Positions 8,784-16,842 of a stretch of DNA of 64,000 nucleotides are shown in pieces; position 1 is the first letter of the stretch, and each line of letters opens with the position of its first letter. The notes under the pieces were generated by a model. It was not told the DNA's origin. It made no database searches and saw only the letters and a list, made by a program, of their open reading frames with translations. Both the position numbers and the translations under genes were made by a program. The stretch spans positions 1 to 64,000 of the forward strand of contig JBEGVB010000054.1 in NCBI GenBank assembly GCA_041178545.1, in the 5' to 3' direction. This DNA is from JBEATZ01 sp041178545. GTDB lineage: Bacteria > Planctomycetota > UBA1135 > UBA2386.

Positions 8784-10016
8784 ATGGCACTCACCTTCAA
8801 GTACGAGGCAAGGGACACGTCGGGCCGCACGGTCAAGGGCACGATGAAGGCCTCATCCCAGGGCGAACTCGTCGCGGACCTGCGGCGCAGGAACCTCACC
8901 GTCGTGGAGGTCAGCCAGTCGAAGGGCTCGCTGTTCAGCCGTGCGCCCAAGGGGCGGGCGGTGGCCAGGAAGTCCTCGGTCAAGAAGGGCGAACTGGAGG
9001 TCTTCACGCGTCAGCTCTCCACCATGCTGGGGGCAGGCATCCCCATGCTGGAGGCGCTCGAGATCCTCACCGAGCAGGCCGAGTCGCCCGGGTTCCACTT
9101 CTGCCTCAACCGGGTGGTGGAGGACATCCGCTCGGGCTCGGACCTCTCCAAGGCCCTCGAGCAGCACAAGAAGGTCTTCAGCCACATCTACGTGAGCATG
9201 ATCCGGGCCGGTGAGATCTCCGGCCAGCTCGACGTGATCCTCACCCGCCTCGCCGACTACCTCGAGGCCAGCGCCCACCTGAAGCAGGAGATCAAGTCCG
9301 CCATGACCTACCCGGTCGTGTCCTTGGTCCTCGTCATGGGCATCGCCTTGTTCCTCATGGTGGGCATCGTCCCGAGCTTCAAGCCCGTGTTCGAGAGCCT
9401 CGAGGTCGAGCTGCCCGGCCTGACCGTCGTCATCATGGAAGCCGCGCTCTACATGCAGAGCTCGTGGTACATGATGATGGTCGGCGCAGTGGCGCTCGCC
9501 ATCGGCCTCAAGTTCGCCGTGGCCACCAAGAAGGGTTCCTACGCCAAGGACGTGGTCATGCTGCGCATGCCCGTCTTCGGACCGCTGTTCAAGAAGGTCT
9601 GCCTGTCGCGCTTCTCGCGCACCTTCGCGACCCTCGTGCGCAGCGGCGTGCCCATCCTCGGCACGATGGAGATCGTGTCCGCCACCGCAGGCAACCAGGT
9701 GATCAGCGAGACCGTCGACAAGGCCCGCGAGGCGGTCAAGAACGGCGAGAGCCTGGTCGTCCCCTTCAGCGAGAGCACGGTGTTCCCGCCGATGGTCACC
9801 AAGATGATCGGCATCGGCGAGCGCTCGGGCTCGCTCGACGCGCTCCTCGAGAAGATCGGTGAGTTCTACGACCAGCAGGTCGAGGCCGAGGTGAAGGGCC
9901 TCACCTCGCTCATCGAGCCGATCATGATCAGCGTGATGGGCATCATCGTGGGCGGCATCGTGCTCGCGGTGTTCCTGCCGATCTTCAAGCTGCAGTCCAA
10001 GCTCGCAGGCGGCTGA
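8784..10016 (+). CDS. pilC: Type IV pilus inner-membrane platform protein PilC
   Basis: PilC is the polytopic platform protein that couples the PilB and PilT motors to the growing pilus. The 410-residue product has two T2SSF domains (about residues 70-195 and 270-400), each ending in hydrophobic helices (VVSLVLVMGIALFLMVGI; MISVMGIIVGGIVLAVFLPI). The N-terminal part (ALTFKYEARDTSGRTVKGT) is also typical. GAGGAA about 9 nt before the ATG supports the start. It follows pilB by 23 nt and precedes a membrane TPR protein by 51 nt. Confidence 0.95.
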   Translation: MALTFKYEARDTSGRTVKGTMKASSQGELVADLRRRNLTVVEVSQSKGSLFSRAPKGRAVARKSSVKKGELEVFTRQLSTMLGAGIPMLEALEILTEQAESPGFHFCLNRVVEDIRSGSDLSKALEQHKKVFSHIYVSMIRAGEISGQLDVILTRLADYLEASAHLKQEIKSAMTYPVVSLVLVMGIALFLMVGIVPSFKPVFESLEVELPGLTVVIMEAALYMQSSWYMMMVGAVALAIGLKFAVATKKGSYAKDVVMLRMPVFGPLFKKVCLSRFSRTFATLVRSGVPILGTMEIVSATAGNQVISETVDKAREAVKNGESLVVPFSESTVFPPMVTKMIGIGERSGSLDALLEKIGEFYDQQVEAEVKGLTSLIEPIMISVMGIIVGGIVLAVFLPIFKLQSKLAGG

Positions 10017-10067
10017 GCCCGCCTGCCGGCCCTCCCCGGCCGGCCTCTCCCCCCAACGACACTCCCC

Positions 10068-10937
10068 ATGAGCCCCTCCCGCATCCTCCTCTACTCCACG
10101 GCGACGCTCTGCGCCGCCGCGCTCTGCTACCTCGGGTTCGTCCACGAGCCCAAGCCCGACTACCTGACCGACCTGAGTGCAGCCCGCATGCAGCTCGGCA
10201 TCGCCCATGCCATGCCTGCCGTCGACAAGGACGGCAACGAGCTCGATGCAAGGCGCAAGCTCGTCGCCACCGCGCGCGAGCAGGTCGCAAGGGCCGCCAG
10301 CCAGCACCCGGACCTGCTCGCCACGCGCGAGATGCAGGCGTTCCTCGCCATGGTGGACGGCATGCACCTGGATGCTGCCCGCCTCTACGGCGAGGCCCTC
10401 GAACTGGAGGGGGTCGACGAGGAGGTGCACGACTCGCTGGTGTTCAACCAGGTGCGCTGCCTCGACCAGGGCGGCGAGTCGGCCCGCGGGCTCGCGGTGC
10501 TCGACGAGGCCCTCGCAGACATCCAGGACAAGTACCAGACCGAGGCGCTGCTGCTCCGCGCCAGGCTGCTGGCGCGCAGCGGGGACCGCACCCATGCCGT
10601 CGAGCTGCTGCGCGACCTCGGCACCCGCGACGGCGTGGTCCCCATGGCACGGGTGGATGCGGGCGAGCAGCTCGAAGGCCTTGGGCTGCTGGTCGACGCC
10701 GAGGCTGCCTATGCCCTGGCCGCCGAGTCCGAGCCACTGGCGCACTATTTCCTGTCGCGGCTCAAGGTCCGTGCCGGGGATGTCGATGAGTCACTTGTGC
10801 TCCTGGAGCGTGCGGCGGCTGCTGCACCTGTCGAAGTTCGCAAGCGTCTGACCAAGGACGCAAGCGCATGGAGGCTGGTGGAGGCCGACGGGCGATTCCA
10901 GGCCGTGCAGGGAACGGTGGCCTCACCCGGCCGCTGA
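10068..10937 (+). CDS. Membrane-anchored TPR-like protein in the pilus block
   Basis: The 289-residue product has one N-terminal membrane segment (SRILLYSTATLCAAALCYLGF) followed by an all-helical domain rich in Ala, Leu and Glu. Repeated pairs such as DAARLYGEALELEG, LAVLDEALADI and AVELLRDLGTRDG look like tetratricopeptide repeats. The domain probably faces the periplasm. It lies between pilC and the prepilin gene on the same strand, so a scaffold role in pilus assembly is likely. It does not resemble PilF/PilW closely enough to use that name. No Shine-Dalgarno sequence precedes the ATG. Confidence 0.75.
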   Translation: MSPSRILLYSTATLCAAALCYLGFVHEPKPDYLTDLSAARMQLGIAHAMPAVDKDGNELDARRKLVATAREQVARAASQHPDLLATREMQAFLAMVDGMHLDAARLYGEALELEGVDEEVHDSLVFNQVRCLDQGGESARGLAVLDEALADIQDKYQTEALLLRARLLARSGDRTHAVELLRDLGTRDGVVPMARVDAGEQLEGLGLLVDAEAAYALAAESEPLAHYFLSRLKVRAGDVDESLVLLERAAAAAPVEVRKRLTKDASAWRLVEADGRFQAVQGTVASPGR

Positions 10938-11025
10938 ACCGGTCAGCGAGAAGAACAAGAGAACGGATTGGTCAGTCATGGTGGCTGGCCGGGAACGAAC
11001 TGAACAAGGAAACGAGAGAACGAAC

Positions 11026-11760
11026 ATGTCCAAGCGCGAACAGGGTTTCACCCTCATCGAACTGATGATCGTCGTTGCGATCATCGCCATCATCGCGTCC
11101 ATCGCGATCCCCAACCTCCTGAGCGCACGCCTCAACGCGAACGAGTCGTCCGCCATCGCCACGCTGAAGAACATCTCTTCGGCCCAGGCCCAGTGCCAGG
11201 CTTCCGGCGTGATCGACGAGAACGCCAACGGCGCCGGTGAGTACGGCTGCTTCGCGGAGCTCGCGGGCGTCGCCGACGTGCGCGTCCCGACGACCAGCTC
11301 GGCCACCATCCGCATCACGCCGCCGGTCCTGTCGACCGCCTTCGGCAATATCATCACCACCGGCACCCTGCAGACCGTGGTCCGTTCGGGCTACGTGTTC
11401 TCGATGTACCTGCCCGACGCCACCGCGACGGGTGTGAACGAGATCGCGCAGAGCACCGCGGGCACCGGCGGCGGCATCACCGGTGTCGACCCGACGGCCT
11501 CCGAGGTCATGTGGTGCTGCTACGCCTGGCCGAGCGCCTACGGCAACAGCGGCAAGCGCACCTTCTTCATCAACCAGGGTGGTGACGTCCTCGGCACCAC
11601 GGCCGCGGTGCTGCAGTACAACGGCGCGACCACGCTGCCGGCCTGGAACGCAGCCTTCGACGCCGCTGCCACCGCACCCTCGCCCGTTGGCCGCATGGAC
11701 ACGCCCATCGCCGCCAACAAGCTCGGCGAGGACGGCAACACCTGGGTCGTCGTCAACTGA
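11026..11760 (+). CDS. Type IV prepilin (GFTLIE class)
   Basis: This is a pilin subunit. The ATG at 11026 gives a short positively charged leader (MSKREQG) cleaved before FTLIELMIVVAIIAIIAS, with the invariant Glu at +5. The 244-residue length fits a major pilin or large pseudopilin. An in-frame ATG at 10978 would lengthen the leader to 23 residues and is less likely; a GAGAG sequence lies about 8 nt before 11026. The C-terminal domain has a Cys pair (WCCYAW) and a Gly/Thr-rich loop region. The prepilin peptidase of the same block is its expected processing enzyme and PilB/PilC its assembly machine. Strong hairpins follow. Whether it is the major pilin cannot be decided here. Confidence 0.93.
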   Translation: MSKREQGFTLIELMIVVAIIAIIASIAIPNLLSARLNANESSAIATLKNISSAQAQCQASGVIDENANGAGEYGCFAELAGVADVRVPTTSSATIRITPPVLSTAFGNIITTGTLQTVVRSGYVFSMYLPDATATGVNEIAQSTAGTGGGITGVDPTASEVMWCCYAWPSAYGNSGKRTFFINQGGDVLGTTAAVLQYNGATTLPAWNAAFDAAATAPSPVGRMDTPIAANKLGEDGNTWVVVN

Positions 11761-11770
11761 CCAGCCCCGC

Positions 11771-11835
11771 CTCCGCGCCTCGGCGCGGAGTGCGTGACGC
11801 TCGAAGCCCTGGGGCGCACTGCGCCGCAGGGCTTC
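11771..11835 (+). terminator. Two hairpins between prepilin and tatD (convergent)
   Basis: The first is CTCCGCGC/GCGCGGAG at 11771-11790. The second, at 11803-11835, pairs GAAGCCCTG with CAGGGCTTC and, inside, GGCGC with GCGCC. The genes on the two sides converge, so the second hairpin may serve both strands. Confidence 0.7.
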
Positions 11836-11868
11836 GTGCATTTCCTGCGGGCGTGCCGTGGCAGCGCC

Positions 11869-12642
11869 TCAGCGCTGGGGCGTGCCGAAGAGCGCCGTCG
11901 CGTTGTTGAAGGTCAGCTCGGCCGCGTCCGCCACCGGCATGCCGCGCGCAGCCGCCACGGCCGTGAGGGCGTGGCACACCAGCGCGGGCTCGTTGCGCTT
12001 GCCGCGGAACGCCTGCGGCGGCAGGAATGGACTGTCCGTCTCCACCAGCAGCCGGTCTGCGGGGGCCCGAGCGGCGGCTTCGCGCAGCAGCGCGTTCTTC
12101 GGGTAGGTCACCGGACCGGCGAAGGAAAGGTGCAGCCCGAGTGCCACGGCCTCGTCTGCCTCCTGCGGGCCGCCGGAGAAGCAGTGCATGACCCCGCGCA
12201 GCGGCGTCCCGTGGGCAGCAACCCAGCCGCGCAGGGCGGTGTGGAGGTGCGGCCACGCGTCTCGGCAGTGCAGGATCACAGGCAGCTGCAGCTCGTGCGC
12301 GAGCGCAAGGTGCTGATGCAGCGAGCGCAGCTGCTGCTCCAGCGGGCACCGGTCGCGGTAGCAGTCCATGCCCGTCTCGCCGATCGCCGCACAGCCGGGG
12401 CTGCGCGCCAGGGCCTCGATCGCCGGCCACTCCGCATCGAGCCCGGTGGCGTCGTTGGGGTGCAGGCCCGCGCTCCAACGCACGTGTGGCAGCGCTCCCA
12501 GCTCCCGTGCCCGTGCCGACGTTGCGGCATCGATGCCGACCACCAGCATGCCGTGCACGCCCGCGGCCACGGCGCGCGCGTGCTCTGCCACCGGGTCGGC
12601 ACCGTCGAGACCGAGGTGGCAGTGGGTGTCGAAGAGCCTCAT
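11869..12642 (-). CDS. tatD: TatD-family metal-dependent deoxyribonuclease
   Basis: TatD proteins are TIM-barrel metal-dependent hydrolases with DNase activity. The 257-residue product shows the ordered metal and active-site motifs: DTHCHLG at the N-terminus, GETGMD, HCRD, HCFSGG and ETDSPFLPPQ. The start chosen gives MRLFDTHCHLG, the usual TatD beginning; longer in-frame extensions read as proline/arginine-rich shadow sequence. It begins 2 nt after the stop of the upstream membrane HEAT-like gene, so the two probably share a transcript. TatD and YcfH/YabD-type proteins cannot be separated from motifs alone. Confidence 0.9.
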   Translation of the reverse strand: MRLFDTHCHLGLDGADPVAEHARAVAAGVHGMLVVGIDAATSARARELGALPHVRWSAGLHPNDATGLDAEWPAIEALARSPGCAAIGETGMDCYRDRCPLEQQLRSLHQHLALAHELQLPVILHCRDAWPHLHTALRGWVAAHGTPLRGVMHCFSGGPQEADEAVALGLHLSFAGPVTYPKNALLREAAARAPADRLLVETDSPFLPPQAFRGKRNEPALVCHALTAVAAARGMPVADAAELTFNNATALFGTPQR

Positions 12643-12644
12643 CC

Positions 12645-13661
12645 CTAGCAACCGACTTCCTGCATCAGGAACCGGATCTTGTTGACGACGATCTCGTTCC
12701 CGCCGGCGGCGAGGGCCTCCTGCAGGAAGGAGCAGGCCTCCTTGCCGCGGATGCTGACGAGGGCGTCGAGGCAGTGGCAGAGGAAGATCGGGTTGTCCTG
12801 GATCACCGGCGGCTTGCGGTACAGCTGCTCGATGGCCTTGGTGGCCTTGGCACTCTTCAGGGCCCCCAGTGCCTTGACGCACTCCTGGACGGTGGGGAGG
12901 TCGTGCTCGCTACGGCCGATGACCATGAGCAGGGTCGTCTCCGTCTCCGGGTCGCCGCTGGAGACGTAGCGCTCGATGAAGTTGTGGAAGCCCGTACTCA
13001 TCGCCGTCGTGTCCGGGATGGGGATCTGGTAGGCGATGGCGCGGTCTGGCTGGATGCCGCGGCTGGACTCGTAGCCGAGGATCTCGCGCAGGGTGCGGCC
13101 GGCCAGCGGCTTGTCGGCCTTGAGCAACAGGTCGGCGGCGAGCCAGCGCAGGCGGGGGGAGACGGGCGTGTCCCGGTGGTAGCCCTGGAGCGTCTTGAGG
13201 AGCAGGGCCTTGGCCTGCTCGGGGTCGACGACCAAGGCCGCTTCCAGGAGACGGTTCTTCTCGTCGTAGTCCTTGGTGGGGTCCAACTGCCGGTACCGCT
13301 CCACCAGGGGTGCCCACATGTCCTTGCCGACACCTGCCATCGCCTTCAGGATGGCGTCCATCTCCAGCCGCGCCGCCTGATAGTCGGGCTCCGGGATCCT
13401 GCTGTTGGTCAGGAGGGGGGCGTACACCCGCAGCTTCTCCAGCAGGGCCTGCGGTCCCTTGCTGTCCGCCCGCTGTTCGATGCGGAACCGGGTGACCTCG
13501 GCGGCGAGGGCCCCTTGCTCGGTGGCCAGGGCTTCGACTTTGCTCTGGAGGCCACGAAGTTCGAGCGCCTGCCACCCCGCCGCGCCGCCTGCAGCCAGCA
13601 GGCCCAGCAGGGCAACGGTCAGTCCAGGGGTGCGGGCGGGGGAGGGTGAGGGGGCGGTCAT
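12645..13661 (-). CDS. Membrane-anchored coiled-coil / HEAT-like protein of unknown function
   Basis: The 338-residue product has one N-terminal membrane segment (GLTVALLGLLAAGGAAGWQAL), then a short coiled coil (LRGLQSKVEALATEQGALAAEV), then an all-helical domain. The latter part (CVKALGALKSAKATKAIEQLYR... CLDALVSIRGKEACSFLQEAL) looks like HEAT/armadillo repeats. The domain is probably periplasmic. It is the first gene of a two-gene leftward unit with tatD. A TAGCCT box lies 6 nt before the start codon, so the mRNA may be leaderless. No function can be given. Confidence 0.75.
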   Translation of the reverse strand: MTAPSPSPARTPGLTVALLGLLAAGGAAGWQALELRGLQSKVEALATEQGALAAEVTRFRIEQRADSKGPQALLEKLRVYAPLLTNSRIPEPDYQAARLEMDAILKAMAGVGKDMWAPLVERYRQLDPTKDYDEKNRLLEAALVVDPEQAKALLLKTLQGYHRDTPVSPRLRWLAADLLLKADKPLAGRTLREILGYESSRGIQPDRAIAYQIPIPDTTAMSTGFHNFIERYVSSGDPETETTLLMVIGRSEHDLPTVQECVKALGALKSAKATKAIEQLYRKPPVIQDNPIFLCHCLDALVSIRGKEACSFLQEALAAGGNEIVVNKIRFLMQEVGC

Positions 13662-13667
13662 GGCGGA

Positions 13668-13673
13668 AGGCTA
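13668..13673 (-). promoter_or_regulatory. Candidate -10 box (TAGCCT), leaderless spacing
   Basis: On the minus strand TAGCCT is followed by exactly 6 nt and then the ATG, so the expected transcription start coincides with the start codon. A GTGACC sequence about 18 nt further upstream is a possible -35 element (4 of 6 positions). No Shine-Dalgarno sequence is present. Confidence 0.45.
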
Positions 13674-13884
13674 GCGAGCCCCCTTGGGAGGGTCACCGGA
13701 TGTTCGCTCCCGAACGCAGGCTGTGGCAAACCGCACGGAACCGGGGGCTTGGCCGTGCGGTTCCGGGCTGCAGCGGGACGGCGCACTCCCGGCATGGAAC
13801 TTGATCCGCGGAGCGGGTGCCCGACCCTCGGTGCACCCGACGGTTTCGGCAGTTGCCGGGTGGCGAGACGGAGGACGGATTTGC

Positions 13885-13890
13885 TAGCAT
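13885..13890 (+). promoter_or_regulatory. Candidate extended -10 box (TGCTAGCAT) in a divergent intergenic region
   Basis: The 306-nt region 13662-13967 separates divergent genes. Besides the minus-strand box at 13668-13673, it holds TAGCAT preceded by TGC, which fits an extended -10 element for the rightward lipoprotein genes and would give a leader of about 70 nt. I see nothing else in the gap. Confidence 0.3.
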
Positions 13891-13967
13891 CCCCGCCTCT
13901 CCCCTCTCCCCGGACCTGCCCTACCCCAGGTTCCTCTCCGCTCATGGTTCTGGTTGCTGGAGTCTCC

Positions 13968-16790
13968 ATGCGTTTGCACCCCCCTGCTGCGCTCGCGCTA
14001 GTCGTTGCTTTGGCTGGCTTTACAGGCTGTTCCGGCGGTGATGATTCCGATGGCGGTGGCGGCAACACCCTGAACACGATGAGCGTGGTCAGCTGCAGCC
14101 TCGGGTGCAGCGGCAACCGCTGCCAGATCTCGGAGATCGCACAGAACGAGAACCTCGTGCTGGTCTTCTCGCGCGATGTCGACCCGACGAGCGTCAACAC
14201 GCACTCCATTCGCCTGCGCACGTCCAGCGGCGAGACGCCGGTGGGTGAGTTCCTCGTGCGCGGCTCGGTGGTCGAGTTCGTGCCGCAGGTGCTGGTGGTG
14301 GGTGGGCAGACGTTCTTCGGCTTCCGCCCCGGCGAGAGCTACACCATGACCCTGCCCGGCGGCGAGGGCGAACTCAACGCGGTCCGCTCCACCTCCAACG
14401 ATCCGCTCGGAGGCACGATCTCCTGCACGCTCAACGTGACGCGCGGGATCATCGACCTCAACAACGCCCCGCCGCGCGCCACCCTGGTGTCGCCGACGAC
14501 GGCCATCGGTGTGCCGCAGGACGCCATCATCCAGCTGGAGTTCAACGAACTGCTGGACCTGACCCCGTTCCTCAACACCACGGCAGCCAACGGCCCGGTG
14601 GTCTTCCAGGTGCGCCGTACCCGCGAGGTGTCACCCGGCGTGCGCGAGTGCAACCAGTTGTCCCCCGCCGTGCCCCTGGCTGGTACGCCGCGCATCGACC
14701 TGGACGCCGCGCGCAACGTCTCGGTGCTCACCTACCAGTCGCCCAGCCCCCTGCCCGCCAACGTCTGTGTGCAGGTGACGGTGACCGACCGGGTCAAGGA
14801 CCTGTCCGGCAAGGCCGCCAACCCGCAGACCTTCCAGTTCCTCACGGTGGAGGCCGCGCGCACGACCCTGACGACCACCGAGACCTTCGACACCGATGAC
14901 CAGCTGGACGCCGACGCGTCCTCGGGCTCGTGGTCGGGCGGCATCGGCTCCTTCGGCGTGATCGGTGGCGACGGCATCCACGGTCCGTTCACCCCGAGCC
15001 TCGGCGTGTTCCAGGGCGTGGTGGGCGGCAGGGACACGTTCCTGATCAACACCGACCTCACCATCATCCCCAGCGACAACACCCTGAGCGGCAACCCGAT
15101 CGCCGTCACGGACGGTCGGTTCTTCTTCACGGAGATGGTGGTTCCGTCCAACGTGCGCCTCGTGTTCACCGGGTCCAACCCGCCGGTGTTCCACGTGCGC
15201 GGCAAGCTGGAGGTGTTGGGCATCATCGATGTGGATGGTCAGGACCTGACCTACTACCAGCCGGTCGCAACCGAGCTCAACGGCCAGCCGGGCGGCAACG
15301 CAGGCGTGTTCGGCGGTGCCGGCGGCCGCGGCGGCAACCGCGCCAATGGGCTGGGTGCCAACTCCCTCTTCAACGGCGTGATCGGTGGCGACGTGCGGGT
15401 GCGCACGGGCCACGCCTACGCATCGAGTGTGACGAACACCGGTGGCCGCGCCTCGACGATCTTCCCGGCCGACGGCCTCAACACCTCAGTGGTCTACAAC
15501 ACGACGGGCGCGATCCCGTACACCGTGATGTCGGCAGCCGGCGGTGGCGGCGGCGGCTACATGGGTGCCGGCGGTGACAGCCGCGTGGTGTCCAACTCGC
15601 GCAGTGCAGCCGAGGGCATCGGCAGCGTTGCCGCTTCCACCACGACCACGATCAGCGACCCGACCAAAACCTGGGCGGCGGACCAGTGGGTCGGGATGCG
15701 GTTGCGCATCGGCCCGGGCACGCCGTCGGAGCAGAGCCGCATCGTGGTCGCCAACACGGCCACGCAGGTCACGGTGGATGTCCCGTTTGCCGTGCCCCCT
15801 GCCGTGGGTGCCGCCTACCAGCTGCCCGAGCGCGCCCTGATGGGGCCGTCGGTTGCCGGCGGCGTGGCCTTCCCGCTGCTGCCCAAGCCCTCGGGCTCCA
15901 CCAGCATCCTGCACTTCCTCGTCGGCGGTGCCGGCGGCGGTGGCGCAGCCAGCAGCCCCCTGTTCTCCAACACCTTCCAGCGCACCTGGGCACCTGGTTG
16001 CGGTGGTGGTGGTGGTGGTGGTGCCATGGCACTGCGCGCCGGCGCCACGCTGCGGCTCGCGACCACGGCCCAGTTGCTGGCCTCCGGTGGCTCCTGCGGC
16101 CAGACGACCGGCACCGGCGTCACCGTGTCCCTCGGCCCGCCCGGCGGCGGCGGCTCCGGTGGCTCGATCCTGCTGCAGAGCGGTGGGTTCGTCGAACTGC
16201 CTGGCCTCGTCGACGTGCGCGGCGGCACCCGCGGTCGCCTCGACCGGTCGACGTCGGTCACGCCTGCCCAGGGCGGTGGTTCCTGTGAGATCAACGGTGG
16301 CGACGGGCGCCCCGGCTTCATCCGGCTCGAGGTGCCGACCAACCCCACGACCCTGCTGCTGCCCAACGCACAGCCTGCGCCCACGGCCGACACGGTCGCT
16401 TTGCTCACGGACGAGGACCCGCGGGTCGGCTTCCAGAGCGAGTTCTACTCCACGGGCCAGCCGTTCGGCCCCGAGTACGTGCGCTACGAGATCGAGGCAC
16501 GCGTCAACGGCGTGACGACGATCTTCAGCGACGACCCGGCGGTGGGTGTGCCTGCCCGCGCAGCGACGGCACCGATCGAGGCCTACTTCCAGGCGGCGCG
16601 CATCGACCTCGTCACCGGCACGATCGTGCCCGGCACCACGCGCCCCTGGCGCGAGCAGGTGGGCGGGTTCGGCGGCGCCACGAGCCTGGCCGACGACTCG
16701 GAGAACGGCTTCCGCTTCCAGATCCTCTTCAACCGCACCCTCGGCGTGAGCGTCGTGATCGAGCGCGTCACGGTCGTCTACCAGGTCTGA
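13968..16790 (+). CDS. Glycine-rich surface lipoprotein with Ig-like domains (paralogue A)
   Basis: The 940-residue product starts with a lipoprotein signal (MRLHPPAALALVVALAGFTGC), then a short Asp/Gly linker. Two Big_5/SbsA-like Ig domains follow: about residues 45-155 (SEIAQNENLVLVFSRDVDPTS) and about 165-290 (PPRATLVSPTT... IQLEFNELLDLTPF). The central region has Gly-rich segments such as GGGGSGGSILLQSGG, and a C-terminal beta domain ends in RVTVVYQV. It aligns along most of its length with the next gene. Unlike that paralogue it carries an insert around residues 560-625 (TKTWAADQWVGMRLRIG... NTATQVTV). An in-frame ATG at 13944 is an alternative start. It is probably outer-membrane anchored and exposed. 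Function unknown; adhesion or matrix roles are possible. Confidence 0.85.
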   Translation: MRLHPPAALALVVALAGFTGCSGGDDSDGGGGNTLNTMSVVSCSLGCSGNRCQISEIAQNENLVLVFSRDVDPTSVNTHSIRLRTSSGETPVGEFLVRGSVVEFVPQVLVVGGQTFFGFRPGESYTMTLPGGEGELNAVRSTSNDPLGGTISCTLNVTRGIIDLNNAPPRATLVSPTTAIGVPQDAIIQLEFNELLDLTPFLNTTAANGPVVFQVRRTREVSPGVRECNQLSPAVPLAGTPRIDLDAARNVSVLTYQSPSPLPANVCVQVTVTDRVKDLSGKAANPQTFQFLTVEAARTTLTTTETFDTDDQLDADASSGSWSGGIGSFGVIGGDGIHGPFTPSLGVFQGVVGGRDTFLINTDLTIIPSDNTLSGNPIAVTDGRFFFTEMVVPSNVRLVFTGSNPPVFHVRGKLEVLGIIDVDGQDLTYYQPVATELNGQPGGNAGVFGGAGGRGGNRANGLGANSLFNGVIGGDVRVRTGHAYASSVTNTGGRASTIFPADGLNTSVVYNTTGAIPYTVMSAAGGGGGGYMGAGGDSRVVSNSRSAAEGIGSVAASTTTTISDPTKTWAADQWVGMRLRIGPGTPSEQSRIVVANTATQVTVDVPFAVPPAVGAAYQLPERALMGPSVAGGVAFPLLPKPSGSTSILHFLVGGAGGGGAASSPLFSNTFQRTWAPGCGGGGGGGAMALRAGATLRLATTAQLLASGGSCGQTTGTGVTVSLGPPGGGGSGGSILLQSGGFVELPGLVDVRGGTRGRLDRSTSVTPAQGGGSCEINGGDGRPGFIRLEVPTNPTTLLLPNAQPAPTADTVALLTDEDPRVGFQSEFYSTGQPFGPEYVRYEIEARVNGVTTIFSDDPAVGVPARAATAPIEAYFQAARIDLVTGTIVPGTTRPWREQVGGFGGATSLADDSENGFRFQILFNRTLGVSVVIERVTVVYQV
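16002..16022 (+). repeat. GGT trinucleotide run, seven copies
   Basis: Seven consecutive GGT codons encode a polyglycine stretch inside the lipoprotein gene at 13968. Slippage would change length in units of one glycine without shifting the frame. Confidence 0.8.
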
Positions 16791-16842
16791 ACCCCGGCCA
16801 GCAGCCCATCCTGCGAACCCAACGTTGCACCCCCTCTCTCCC

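Noticed and set aside
16002..16022. GGT repeat run as a phase-variation switch
   Set aside because: Trinucleotide changes keep the frame, so on/off switching is not possible; at most the glycine number varies.
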